Source: JAFGLZ01 sp964390905
GTDB lineage: Bacteria > Planctomycetota > Phycisphaerae > UBA1845 > JAFGLZ01
Length of the DNA stretch: 64,000 nt
Direction of reading: 5' to 3'
Assembly (NCBI GenBank): GCA_964390905.1
Contig: CAYMLO010000011.1
Coordinates: 23,154-87,153 of the forward strand
The notes under the pieces are model-generated. The model searched no databases. It was not told where the DNA came from and worked only from the letters and a program-made list of their open reading frames with translations. Made by a program: the position numbers and the translations under genes. This document shows, one piece after another, positions 1 to 8,844 of this stretch; position 1 is the stretch's first letter, and every line of letters starts with the position of its first letter.

Positions 1-779
1 ACCGCTACGACGGGGATATCCTCCACACGGACGAATTGCTTGGCAAGACGATGGCCAAGCTGAAGGACAAGGGGCTGTGGGACGAGGCGTTTGTGGTGTT
101 CACGGCCGACCACGGCGAATGCATGGGACAGCACGACCTCTACTACACCCACCAACCCATGGTCTGGGAAGAGACGATGCACGTACCGCTGGCGATTCGT
201 CTTCCCAGGTCGATTGCCGAGCGCCGCGGCATCAAGCCAAAACGCGTCCGAGGCCTGTGCTCGCCGATGGATCTGCCACCGACCCTCCTGGCCTATCTCG
301 GGATATCGTGTGACGTGAAGTTCGACGGACGAAGCCTGCTACCGCTGATGAAGGGCGCCGGCGATGACGGACGCGCGCTGTTGATGGAATACCCGAGCTT
401 CCTCCGCTCGCCGGACGGGAAGCAGCCTGGCGTCTACGCCCTGCGGCGGGCAGGGCACAAGCTGACGAGGTCCGTGGACGAGACCACGGGCGAGACACTG
501 AAGCAGACCCTCTACAACCTGGTCGCGGACCGCACCGAGCAGCGGCCCATCTCTTTCGACCCCAAGCGCCCCGGTCATCGAGCCCTGAGCCGCAAACTCG
601 ATTCGCTGCTGAACGACCTCCGTACGTACGAACCGCCCTTCAAGGTCGTCGTCTACGAACTGCCCTTCCAGGTGCGCCACCCCTTCGTCGAGCAGAAACG
701 CAAGGAGGGGAAGATCGCTATCAAGGTCGTGCCGACCGAGCAGATCGAACGACTTCGGGCGCTGGGCTACATCCAATAG
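1..779 (+). CDS. Sulfatase-superfamily protein, C-terminal part (5' end outside window)
   Basis: The reading frame is open from base 3 and stops at 777-779, so about 258 residues of the C-terminal half are visible. It is a close copy of the complete gene at 938-2437: both share the block LKDKGLWDEAFVVFTADHGE, where DHGE carries the metal-binding Asp and His of the alkaline phosphatase/sulfatase fold. Both also end with an ERLRALGY-type tail, which is usual in the VDTLRADH branch of this superfamily. The catalytic N-terminal half lies upstream of the window, so the nucleophile cannot be read. The tandem arrangement and near-identity point to a recent gene duplication. The product is probably exported like its neighbour, hydrolysing or transferring sulfate or phosphate esters. 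Confidence 0.9.
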   Translation, partial: RYDGDILHTDELLGKTMAKLKDKGLWDEAFVVFTADHGECMGQHDLYYTHQPMVWEETMHVPLAIRLPRSIAERRGIKPKRVRGLCSPMDLPPTLLAYLGISCDVKFDGRSLLPLMKGAGDDGRALLMEYPSFLRSPDGKQPGVYALRRAGHKLTRSVDETTGETLKQTLYNLVADRTEQRPISFDPKRPGHRALSRKLDSLLNDLRTYEPPFKVVVYELPFQVRHPFVEQKRKEGKIAIKVVPTEQIERLRALGYIQ

Positions 780-937
780 CATGAACGAGCGGACATGACA
801 CGATGGGCGTACCGCCCCTACTCCCTGCGCGGATGATCTGATACCATGAGGATGTATCGTATCAAAGGCGCTCGCCCGGACGGTCCCGGCGGGCGTCCCG
901 CCGCACGAAAGCCGTTGGATCTCGCCGAGGGCATGTC

Positions 938-2437
938 GTGAGGATCCGGCGAACGTGCTATTGTGCCCTGGTGTTGGCCTTACCGATCGCGGTCGCCTGC
1001 TGTCGACCGAGCAAGGAGCCCGAGTCGTTCCTGGAGCACCCCGGAGGCAGGCCCCCCAAGCCGAACATCATCCTGCTCACCGTCGACACCCTCCGCGCGG
1101 ACCACATGGAGCTGTACGGCTATCCGCGCAGGACCATGCCAGCCGTGAGCGCCTTCGCCAAGACCGCCGTCGTCTTCGACAACGCCGTCGTGCCGCGCGG
1201 CACGACGCGACCCAGCTATGCGTCGATGCTGACGGGCCTCTATCCGGTCCACCACGCCGTCCGCTGCAACTCTGTCGTGTTGCACGAGGACAACGTCACT
1301 TTGCCCGAGTTGCTCAAGGAGGCCGGCTACCACACCGCCGCCTTCACGAGCAACTGCCTTCTGGACGAGAAACTCAGCGGAATCAACCAGGGATTCGACG
1401 TCTACGTCTGTGACGAAGGAGAAGGCACGTCACGGACAGCCAAGGGCATGATGCCCGCCCTGCTGGCATGGTTGGATGCCGGTCCCCCGCAGCCGTTCTT
1501 CTTGTTCACGAATTTCATCGACCCGCACGGCCCCTACAATCCGCCCGAACGGTTTCGAAAGCAGTTCCGCAGTCAGCAGACGCGGATGCTGACACGCGGC
1601 CAGATCCCGCCGGCAATACACGTGGAAGGCCAACTGAATCACTTCGACTATCTGGACCGCTACGACGGGGATATCCTCTATACGGACGAGCTGCTTGACA
1701 GGACGATGACCAAGCTGAAGGACAAGGGGCTGTGGGACGAGGCGTTCGTGGTCTTCACGGCCGATCACGGCGAATGCATGGGACAGCACGGGCTCTACTA
1801 CACGCACTACGAAATGGTCTGGGAAGAGACCGTGCACGTGCCGCTCGCGATCCGCCTTCCCGAATCGGTCGCCAGGCACAACGGCATCCGTCCCGGCCGG
1901 ATCCGGGGGCTCTGCTCGCCGATGGATCTGCCACCGACCCTCCTGGGATATCTCGGGATGTCGTGTGACGTGAAGTTCGACGGACGAAGCCTACTGCCGC
2001 TGATGCGAGGCGCCGGCGACGACGGACGCGCGCTCTTGATGGAGTTTCCGAGCTTCCTCTCCTCCGCCGACGGGAGCAAACCGGGCGTTTACGCCCTACG
2101 CTCGGCCACGCACAAGCTGCTCCGGCTCGCGAACGACACCACCGGGCGAACCGTCAGGCAGGTCGTCTTCGACTTGACCGCGGATCGTACTGAGCAAACC
2201 CCCATCGCCTTCGACCCCAAGCTCCCCGTCCACCAAGACCTGAGCGGGCGGCTCGACTCCCTGTTGGACCACGTCTGCACGTACGAACCGCCCTTCAAGC
2301 CCGTCGTCTACGAGCATCCTTCCCTGGCGGGCCGTCACCCGTTCCTCGAACGGAAACGCAAAGCGGGGAAGATCACCCTCAAGACCTTCCCGAAGGAGCA
2401 GGTCGAACGGCTTCGGGCCCTGGGCTATCTCGAGTAG
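938..2437 (+). CDS. Sulfatase-superfamily lipoprotein with Thr at the nucleophile position
   Basis: 499 residues with a GTG start, preceded by GAGG at 927-930. A hydrophobic signal ends in AVAC at residues 18-21, a plausible lipobox. Fold landmarks are LLTVDTLRADH (Asp50, metal), GTTRPSYASMLTG (residues 88-100) and VVFTADHGE. In classical sulfatases the C/S-x-P-S-R motif supplies the residue converted to formylglycine. Here the aligned residues are Thr90-Arg-Pro-Ser-Tyr, so there is no Cys or Ser to modify and the usual Arg is replaced. Thr nucleophiles are known in phosphoethanolamine and phosphoglycerol transferases of the same superfamily. An ester hydrolase or transferase is therefore safer than 'sulfatase'. 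It follows a near-identical tandem copy and precedes a membrane glycosyltransferase by 21 nt, suggesting surface-glycan modification. Confidence 0.88.
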   Translation: MRIRRTCYCALVLALPIAVACCRPSKEPESFLEHPGGRPPKPNIILLTVDTLRADHMELYGYPRRTMPAVSAFAKTAVVFDNAVVPRGTTRPSYASMLTGLYPVHHAVRCNSVVLHEDNVTLPELLKEAGYHTAAFTSNCLLDEKLSGINQGFDVYVCDEGEGTSRTAKGMMPALLAWLDAGPPQPFFLFTNFIDPHGPYNPPERFRKQFRSQQTRMLTRGQIPPAIHVEGQLNHFDYLDRYDGDILYTDELLDRTMTKLKDKGLWDEAFVVFTADHGECMGQHGLYYTHYEMVWEETVHVPLAIRLPESVARHNGIRPGRIRGLCSPMDLPPTLLGYLGMSCDVKFDGRSLLPLMRGAGDDGRALLMEFPSFLSSADGSKPGVYALRSATHKLLRLANDTTGRTVRQVVFDLTADRTEQTPIAFDPKLPVHQDLSGRLDSLLDHVCTYEPPFKPVVYEHPSLAGRHPFLERKRKAGKITLKTFPKEQVERLRALGYLE

Positions 2438-2458
2438 ATCTGGGGGGACCTGACTTTG

Positions 2459-4129
2459 ATGGCCACGCCGGACGGATCCACAGCAGCTGACAAACATGCG
2501 ATACGCGTAGCCTTCCGTTGTCGGGCGTTCTGGCTGCTCATGGCGGCGCTGATCCTCACCAAGCTCATCGGGCTGCTGACGTTTGGCCGCTGGGCCGACT
2601 CCGATGAATGCGTCGTCGGCATCATGGCCAAGCACATCCTCGAGCAAGGTGTCCACCCGCTGTACTACTACGGGCAGCCCTATGGCGGCGGCGGCTCGAT
2701 CGAGGCGCACACGGCCGTCCTGTTCTACTGGCTGTTCGGGATCTCCTCGTGGTCGCTGAAACTGACGGCCCTGCTCTACACGACCGTGGGGGCGGTGGTC
2801 GTCTACGGGCTGGGCGTTCGGCTGGGGGGATTGCGGGTGGGGTTGTGCACGCTTGCCGTCTACATCACCATGCCCGCCCTGATTGTCTGGGGGCTCATGG
2901 TGCGGGGCGGGTACGTGGTGATGCTCGTGCTCATCCCCGCCATCCTGTGGACGACCGATCGGATTCTGCACCGGCAGCGCGTCGACCACCTTGCCGCGCT
3001 CTTCTTGATGGCCCTGTCGGTCCTTAGCTACTGGAACATGCCATCGAGCGTCCCCCTCGTCTTGCTGATTGTCGTGTTCTCGATCACGTACTGGCTACGG
3101 CGACGGCAATTCAACCTGGTTTTGGGATATGGAGCGTATCTGCTCGCGGGCGCCATTGGCACGCTCCTATGGCGGCCGGGCAACCTCGTAGAGCTCCTGA
3201 GTCGACTCGCGAGCCCGGGGGGGGAATCGCTGGTCGAACCCCTGCGCACGCGCCTCTTCGTCTTCGTGGGCGAGGTGCTTCCGGACTTCTTCCAGCCCCA
3301 CCTCAACACGGCGGTGTACGGGATTGACTGGCCGGCGCCCGTGACGCTCGTGCTGTTCGCCATGGCTATGGGCGTTGCAGGCTACAGGCAGAAGAAGAAA
3401 GGCTCCCGAGGATCGGTGGCGGACCCGACGGTTCTCTTGATCCTCTTGTATGTGCTCTTCTTCGTCGTCTGCATGCTCTGCGCGCCGCCGTCGATGCTCG
3501 GGCTCCCACCTCGCTACCTGTTCCCGCTCGTCCCCGCCGTCGCCATCATCGGCGGGCTGGCCATCGCGAAGTTGTCTTGGCGCATGCGGACGTGTCTACT
3601 TGGCTACGTCACCGCGTCCTTCCTCTTCTTCAATGCCGGACTGGTGCTCAAACCCCGTCTCTACGAACACTGGACGTTCTATGACCCCGCGGAGATCCAG
3701 GCCCTGATCCGCACACTGGACAAGGCAGGGCTGCGACTCGTTCGAACCACCTACATCCTACAATGGCGACTCCTGTTCGAGACGCACGAGCGCGTGATCG
3801 CCGTCAACATCGCGGAGTTCTGCCGGTTCCCGGCCTACAAGGAGATCCTCAGAAGGTCGGCGCGCGAGCCGGGAGCGAAGCTGGCCTGGGTGTTCCGGAA
3901 GGACGGTCGGTGGGCGAGGGTCTTCTTGGGTCTGACGCCGCAGGAGTTCGCCGAGAAGCACTTCCGGCAGAAGAACGTTCGCTATGACACCATTGACGCG
4001 GAGCCTTACGTTATCTTCGTCACGTACCCGTTCTCGGTGGCCGATACGCCGGCCGAATCACCCCCTCGTCGAGCGGAAACGCAAGGCACGGGGGGCGACC
4101 ATCAAGACCCTCCGAGGAAACCGGACTGA
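2459..4129 (+). CDS. GT-C type membrane glycosyltransferase (PMT/ArnT-like), 3' end chimeric
   Basis: 556 residues from ATG at 2459, with GGGGGGA about 10 nt upstream; the TTG three bases earlier is less likely. There are roughly ten hydrophobic segments. After the first comes a loop with acidic residues DSDE (about 47-50) followed by aromatic residues, the arrangement seen in lipid-linked-sugar-dependent GT-C enzymes. This protein probably moves a sugar from a polyprenyl donor across the membrane. A soluble C-terminal portion follows the last membrane segment. The final 23 or so residues, rich in Pro, Arg and Glu, are read out of frame through DNA homologous to the 3' end of the two upstream sulfatase genes, so the original C-terminus was replaced. 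It probably forms one transcription unit with the upstream sulfatase gene. Confidence 0.8.
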   Translation: MATPDGSTAADKHAIRVAFRCRAFWLLMAALILTKLIGLLTFGRWADSDECVVGIMAKHILEQGVHPLYYYGQPYGGGGSIEAHTAVLFYWLFGISSWSLKLTALLYTTVGAVVVYGLGVRLGGLRVGLCTLAVYITMPALIVWGLMVRGGYVVMLVLIPAILWTTDRILHRQRVDHLAALFLMALSVLSYWNMPSSVPLVLLIVVFSITYWLRRRQFNLVLGYGAYLLAGAIGTLLWRPGNLVELLSRLASPGGESLVEPLRTRLFVFVGEVLPDFFQPHLNTAVYGIDWPAPVTLVLFAMAMGVAGYRQKKKGSRGSVADPTVLLILLYVLFFVVCMLCAPPSMLGLPPRYLFPLVPAVAIIGGLAIAKLSWRMRTCLLGYVTASFLFFNAGLVLKPRLYEHWTFYDPAEIQALIRTLDKAGLRLVRTTYILQWRLLFETHERVIAVNIAEFCRFPAYKEILRRSAREPGAKLAWVFRKDGRWARVFLGLTPQEFAEKHFRQKNVRYDTIDAEPYVIFVTYPFSVADTPAESPPRRAETQGTGGDHQDPPRKPD

Positions 4130-4151
4130 GAGGGTTCGTGCGCTGGACTGC
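4059..4151 (+). pseudogene. 3' relic of a third sulfatase gene
   Basis: In the frame starting at 4059 the DNA encodes HPLVERKRKA, then TIKTL and ERVRALD. This matches the ends of the two intact sulfatase-like genes (HPFLERKRKA, TLKTF, ERLRALGY). It overlaps the last codons of the glycosyltransferase gene in another frame. No upstream sulfatase sequence remains, so it looks like the tail of a third tandem copy left by unequal recombination. Confidence 0.7.
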
Positions 4152-4210
4152 CCTCCAGTTGCCTATCTTAGAGGCCGGGGCGACCCAGGAGACTGGGACA
4201 AGGACTGCAC

Positions 4211-4489
4211 GTGGTCGAGCACTTCTCCCAGACCTGGGCATGGCGACCGTGGATCGCGTGGGCGTGCGCAGGGTTGCTTGGCCTTGCGTGTGTGGTCTAT
4301 GCCTTCAGGGAGTTCCAGGCCAGGGGCAAGGTGCTGGTCGTAGCCGCTGTTGCGGTGTCGGTCTCGCTGCCCTTCCTCTACCCCGCCCACGAGACCAAGA
4401 TGATTAGCTTCGCGTGTGTCCTTACCGTGGGAATCCTTGCCTACCTCTCGGCAAGAATCGAGGAGATCAAGAGCAAGATCTGGTGGTAA
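4211..4489 (+). CDS. Small hypothetical membrane protein
   Basis: 92 residues from a GTG start. Three hydrophobic stretches (about residues 14-31, 41-56 and 63-79) are separated by short charged loops, and the C-terminus is IEEIKSKIWW. The composition is typical of a real inner-membrane protein. I do not recognise the family. It follows the chimeric glycosyltransferase on the same strand and may be co-transcribed with it. The start is uncertain because the nearest purine-rich stretch (AGGA at 4201) is only a modest ribosome-binding site. Confidence 0.5.
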   Translation: MVEHFSQTWAWRPWIAWACAGLLGLACVVYAFREFQARGKVLVVAAVAVSVSLPFLYPAHETKMISFACVLTVGILAYLSARIEEIKSKIWW

Positions 4490-4620
4490 TCCGTATTGGC
4501 CGCATCGGGCATCCGACTCATGATCGCCTACGCCAGCCCCACGCCACCTCCATGACGGGACCTTGACCTGCCCCGCCACCCTCATCATCCTGACGGATAC
4601 GTTTGCCAGGAGAGATTATC

Positions 4621-7600
4621 ATGACGCGCGTATTGCTAGGTGCGCTGATCGCCGCGTGGGCGCCGGAGGGCCTTCGGGCGGAGCTCTTGCGGAACGCCGA
4701 TTTCGCCGTCGACGCGAACGGGGACGGCGTGGCCGACGGGTGGGTCAAGAACATCCACAAGGGGGCGGCCGGTCGGCTCGCGATCGAGCGGGACGAGCCG
4801 GGCCGGTTCGCCCAGCGGATCGATCACACCAACGCCAGCAAGGAGTGGGTCCGCGTCAGTCAGGTCGACCTGCCCGCGCGGAAGAACGCGGTCTACGTTG
4901 CTGCGGTGGACGTCAAGGCCGATGGGCCGTGGTCCGTGTTGTTGTACCAGTTTCGGACCAAGCCCAAACACGCGAATGACTACGACTCGCACACCATCGG
5001 AACCGGCGGATCGACCAAGTGGAAGCGGGTCAACAAGGCCATCCACACCACCGACGACGCCACGACGTTCAAGCTCTCGCTGATCACCCAGGGCAAGGGG
5101 ACGGCCTGGTTCCGCAATGCTTCGCTCATGCACCTGGGCGATCGGCCGAGGCTGCTGATCCCGCGGTCGGACTCCCCGCCAACGATCGACGGCAAGCTGG
5201 ACGAGCCCGCGTGGAAGGACGCGGCGAGCGTGACGGGCCTGTTCCTGCTGGACGGCAAGGGCAAACAGCCCAGCGTGAAGACGACGGTCCGAACCTTCAC
5301 GGCGGGGCAGGCGTTGTACGTGGGCTTCGAGTGCGCCGAGCCTACCATCGCCAAGCAGAAAATCGGCGACCCAACCGGCATGTGCCCGAGCTGGGGTGAG
5401 GACACCGTGGAGGTCTTCCTGCAGCTCGGGGAGAGTGGGTGTTACTATCATGTCGGGGTCACGCCCGCAGGCGGGGTCTTGTCCGAGATCAAGGGCGGCC
5501 ACGGTCGGGGCTACTGGGCCTCGTGGTTCAGCCGGTTGGGGACTGAGAAGGCCGATCTGAAGGCCAAAGCCGCCGCCCAACGCGGCGAGGACCGATGGAC
5601 GGCCGAGCTGGCCTTCCCGCTGGACGCGCTCGGCGGCGTGCCGGCACCCGGGACGGTCTGGCGGGGGAACTTCGCACGGTCACGCAAGATCACGGGGCTC
5701 GAGCAGAACGCCAGCTGGGCCTACATCGCCGGCACGACGTTCCATCAGCCTCAGCAGTTCGGGGATCTCATCTTCGCCGGACCGCCGGCGCAGCCGGCCG
5801 TGATTGTACCGGCCGAGGAGGTCCTCAAGGCGACCCCGCCGACCCGGCCGACCGTCGTTCCGCAGCCGCGCAAACTCGAATGGCTGGCTGACGAACCCGT
5901 CCCGCTGACCGGTCGATGGCGGGTGGTCGGCCCCGTGGGTCCGGCCGAACTGCTGATCGCGTCGCTGAAACGTCAGACCGGGCTGAAGCTCACCCGGGCG
6001 GACGCATCATGGCCCGGCCCGGCGGTGCGATTGGTCGTCAAGAAGCAGGCCCATCGCGAACAATACACCCTCTCGGTCGACGACAAGGGCGCGACGTTAT
6101 CCGCCAGCGATCACCGTGGGCTGATGTACGCGGCTGCCACATGGACACAACTCGTCACGCGGCGGGCGGACCAGGCATTCCTGTGGCCCGCGCGGATCGA
6201 CGATTGGCCCGACCTGCGGTGGCGGTGCTGGCACCTGATCGCACCGGACACCACTGACGCGCTGGCCGAATCCAGGCGCGTCATCGGCGTGATGGCCGGT
6301 CTGAAGTACAACGTCGTCTGCCTGCAGATCGACAACCGGCTGAGGTATGAGCGTCGCCCGGCGCTGTCCGGCGGGCCGAACAGCCCCACGAAACAACAGC
6401 TCCGCGACCTGGTCGCCTACGCCGAGAAGTGCGGTATGGAGGCCATCCCCATGACCCAGTGCTGGTCGCACTTCAACTACTTCCTGACCAAGAAGGAGTT
6501 CCAGCACCTGACCGCCCACCCCAAACCCGTGAAGGGCCAGCGCGGCAGCTACTGGAACTACTGCCCGCGACACCCCGAGGTCCATCCGCTGCTGTTCGGT
6601 ATGATCGAAGAGCAGCTCGAGTGCTTCCCGAACGCTCGCTACTACCATGTCGGCCTGGACGAGATCAGCTTCGGGCCCATCGGTGAGCATCCCCTGACCC
6701 AGGACACGCCGCCGCACGAGGTCTTCGCCGAGGAGGTCCAGCGGTTGTATGACTTCATCGTCACCAAGAAGGGCCTGAAGATGTGCATGTGGGGCGACCA
6801 GCTCCTCGAGGAGCACAACGGTCGAGCGCCCCACTGCACCGCCAAGGCCATCGGCAAGGTCCCCAAGGACATCATCATCTTCGACTGGCATTACGGGGCG
6901 TCGAAGCGCTTCCCGTCGGTGGCGTTCTTCAAACAGCAGGGCTTCGAAGTCGTGGCGTCCGGGTGGTACGAACCCATCAACGTCTACCACTTCAGCAAGA
7001 CCGCGCACGAACAAGGGGTCCTCGGATACGGGGGCACGACTTGGTGGCGGATGGGCGCGATCCACGCCCAGACACGGCTGAAGAACGCGATCCCACTGGC
7101 GGCGGAGAATAGCTGGACGTGCGGCCGCCCGACGCTGAAACAGATCGCCTACCGCCCGGCCGAGGTCTACGACCGAATCTGGCCCGTCGCACCGCCGCGT
7201 GCGGTCGAGCGATTCTGCCTGATCGACTTGTCGGCGCACTTCAACGAATGGCTGGACGATCGCGACGGGACGGGGTGGCTCACGCGGGACCGACAGCACA
7301 CGTTGGCGAGGGTGCCGAGGGGACGCCAGATTTGGGGCGGCGTCCCGTTCCAGATCGGGCCGACCCGCGGACGGGGGCCTGACGTCGTCGTGTTGGCCGA
7401 CGACGCCGAGGCGTCGCGGTATCCCCAGGCAGCCTGGCAGATCCCCATCTCGGACCGCGTCGATGCCCTCGCGCTGCTGCACACGCTGACCCAACCGCGC
7501 CGCTTCACCGAGCACATCTACGACCGAGGTCGGGTCAACCCATCGCATCTGGGCCGATATGAGATCCACTACGCCGACGGCGGGCGGGCAGAGCTGACGC

Positions 7601-7827
7601 TGGATTGGGAGGTCAACATCTGCCACTGGAACCATCGACTGGGCTCGGCCCACGGTCGCAGCGCGTTCGTCGGCCGGACGGCGGGCGGGGCGTTGGTCCG
7701 GCTCGAATACGTCGTCTGGACGAATCCCCGCCCCGACGTCGCGGTCCGCTCCGTCGACCTGATCTCCGGCAAGGACCAGGCCAAACCGGTGCTCCTGGCG
7801 ATGACGGGCATCCGCTACCGTCGCTAG
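4621..7827 (+). CDS. Secreted GH20 beta-N-acetylhexosaminidase-like enzyme with two N-terminal carbohydrate-binding-type modules
   Basis: 1068 residues. ATG at 4621 is preceded by AGGAGA at 4609-4614, and residues 1-20 form a signal peptide. Domains in order: a beta-sandwich resembling CBM4/9 (about 21-160); a CBM9-like module starting at IPRSDSPPTIDGKLDEPAW (about 180-390); a GH20 N-terminal alpha/beta domain (about 410-525); and a GH20-type TIM barrel (about 530-860) with the catalytic pair Asp680-Glu681 in HVGLDE. A C-terminal beta domain of about 200 residues follows. GH20 enzymes use substrate-assisted catalysis and remove terminal GlcNAc or GalNAc. Export and two binding modules suggest it attacks polymeric or host-derived glycans. 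It is well over the length of a minimal GH20 enzyme. The stop overlaps the convergent neighbour by four bases. Confidence 0.87.
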   Translation: MTRVLLGALIAAWAPEGLRAELLRNADFAVDANGDGVADGWVKNIHKGAAGRLAIERDEPGRFAQRIDHTNASKEWVRVSQVDLPARKNAVYVAAVDVKADGPWSVLLYQFRTKPKHANDYDSHTIGTGGSTKWKRVNKAIHTTDDATTFKLSLITQGKGTAWFRNASLMHLGDRPRLLIPRSDSPPTIDGKLDEPAWKDAASVTGLFLLDGKGKQPSVKTTVRTFTAGQALYVGFECAEPTIAKQKIGDPTGMCPSWGEDTVEVFLQLGESGCYYHVGVTPAGGVLSEIKGGHGRGYWASWFSRLGTEKADLKAKAAAQRGEDRWTAELAFPLDALGGVPAPGTVWRGNFARSRKITGLEQNASWAYIAGTTFHQPQQFGDLIFAGPPAQPAVIVPAEEVLKATPPTRPTVVPQPRKLEWLADEPVPLTGRWRVVGPVGPAELLIASLKRQTGLKLTRADASWPGPAVRLVVKKQAHREQYTLSVDDKGATLSASDHRGLMYAAATWTQLVTRRADQAFLWPARIDDWPDLRWRCWHLIAPDTTDALAESRRVIGVMAGLKYNVVCLQIDNRLRYERRPALSGGPNSPTKQQLRDLVAYAEKCGMEAIPMTQCWSHFNYFLTKKEFQHLTAHPKPVKGQRGSYWNYCPRHPEVHPLLFGMIEEQLECFPNARYYHVGLDEISFGPIGEHPLTQDTPPHEVFAEEVQRLYDFIVTKKGLKMCMWGDQLLEEHNGRAPHCTAKAIGKVPKDIIIFDWHYGASKRFPSVAFFKQQGFEVVASGWYEPINVYHFSKTAHEQGVLGYGGTTWWRMGAIHAQTRLKNAIPLAAENSWTCGRPTLKQIAYRPAEVYDRIWPVAPPRAVERFCLIDLSAHFNEWLDDRDGTGWLTRDRQHTLARVPRGRQIWGGVPFQIGPTRGRGPDVVVLADDAEASRYPQAAWQIPISDRVDALALLHTLTQPRRFTEHIYDRGRVNPSHLGRYEIHYADGGRAELTLDWEVNICHWNHRLGSAHGRSAFVGRTAGGALVRLEYVVWTNPRPDVAVRSVDLISGKDQAKPVLLAMTGIRYRR

Positions 7828-8810
7828 CCCGAGCCTTCTGCCAAGATCCATTCGGGGGACAGCGAGAAGTGCCCGATCCACACCCGCTTGTGCGTGTACG
7901 TCACGTGCAGCACGCCGTCGGCGTCTTCGATGATGGCCGGGTACGAAAACTCGCACCCGGGCTCGGCGATCAGGTCCCGCCGGTGGGGCCAGGTCTCCCC
8001 TTCGTCCTCGCTGAGGGCCAACGTCAAGGGGGTGCGGGCGTCGGGGGAGTTGTTGAATACCAGCACGACCCGCCCGTCGCGGAGCTTGACCATGTCGACG
8101 GCCGCGTGCGGGTTGGGCAAATCGGTGTCGACGGCGGGCGTCCACGTCCGACCATGATCGGTCGACTCGGTCCGGGCGATGCGGAGATGATCGGCCGGCC
8201 GGAGGTAGGCCAGCAGCGATCCGTCCCGCCGCTGGATGATCGTCGGGTGCAGGTTGGGCACGCCTTCGACGGGCCCGGTCATCTGCCAGGTCTGCCCGCA
8301 GTCGGACGTGATCCAGAACCGGCTGCGATCGTCGTCGTTCTCGACGCCGAAGATGACGTCGCCGTTGTCCATCACGAGCGGCTTGGTCCGAACGACCATG
8401 CCCAGCTCGTCGCGGAGCATGCGGACGTCGGACCACGTGTGACCCTCGTCGGTCGACGTGATGCAGCGGACGTCGCAGGTGACCCATCGCACGCCCGCCC
8501 CCGGCGGGCCGTCCAGCTTGCCGTGCATCGTGCCGTAGATGAGCCACAACACCCCGTCGGGCATCACGAAGACGATGCCGTTGCCCTCGGGCTTGCCTGG
8601 CGTATCGGCGACGATCTCGGCCGGCGTCCACGCATCGGCGCCCTTCGCCCGACGCGAGACGACCAGGGCAGCGTCAGGCCGGGCCTCATCCTCGCCCGCG
8701 TACCAGCACGCCAGCAGATCCCCGCTCGGCAATTCGACAACGCTCGAACAATGACACCGCGGCAGCCGCTCAGTCGGCGGGGTGATTTGCTCGTGTTGCA
8801 GGTGTGACAT
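7824..8810 (-). CDS. Sialidase-like Asp-box (BNR) protein
   Basis: 328 residues with at least four Asp-box motifs of the form S-x-D-x-G-x-T-W (STDEGHTW, TSDCGQTW, STDHGRTW, SEDEGETW). This is the hallmark of six-bladed sialidase-type beta-propellers. No signal peptide is visible at the annotated start, so it may be cytoplasmic or the start may be wrong. Relatives are commonly annotated exo-alpha-sialidase, but the Asp-box is structural and does not prove sialic acid as substrate. It converges on the GH20 gene, and both stop codons lie in the shared palindrome CTAG. Confidence 0.85.
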   Translation of the reverse strand: MSHLQHEQITPPTERLPRCHCSSVVELPSGDLLACWYAGEDEARPDAALVVSRRAKGADAWTPAEIVADTPGKPEGNGIVFVMPDGVLWLIYGTMHGKLDGPPGAGVRWVTCDVRCITSTDEGHTWSDVRMLRDELGMVVRTKPLVMDNGDVIFGVENDDDRSRFWITSDCGQTWQMTGPVEGVPNLHPTIIQRRDGSLLAYLRPADHLRIARTESTDHGRTWTPAVDTDLPNPHAAVDMVKLRDGRVVLVFNNSPDARTPLTLALSEDEGETWPHRRDLIAEPGCEFSYPAIIEDADGVLHVTYTHKRVWIGHFSLSPEWILAEGSG

Positions 8811-8844
8811 GGGACATCCCCGGGGGCACCGGGCTACCCATCAT

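Noticed and set aside
2096..2989. A 297-codon minus-strand frame across the sulfatase and glycosyltransferase genes.
   Set aside because: It spans two real genes and their junction, and is His/Gly/Arg-rich without a motif.
6097..8631. An 844-codon open frame on the minus strand opposite the GH20 gene and continuing into the Asp-box gene.
   Set aside because: It is Arg/Ala/Gly-rich with no domain signature, and overlaps two genes with clear motifs. High GC leaves antisense frames open.
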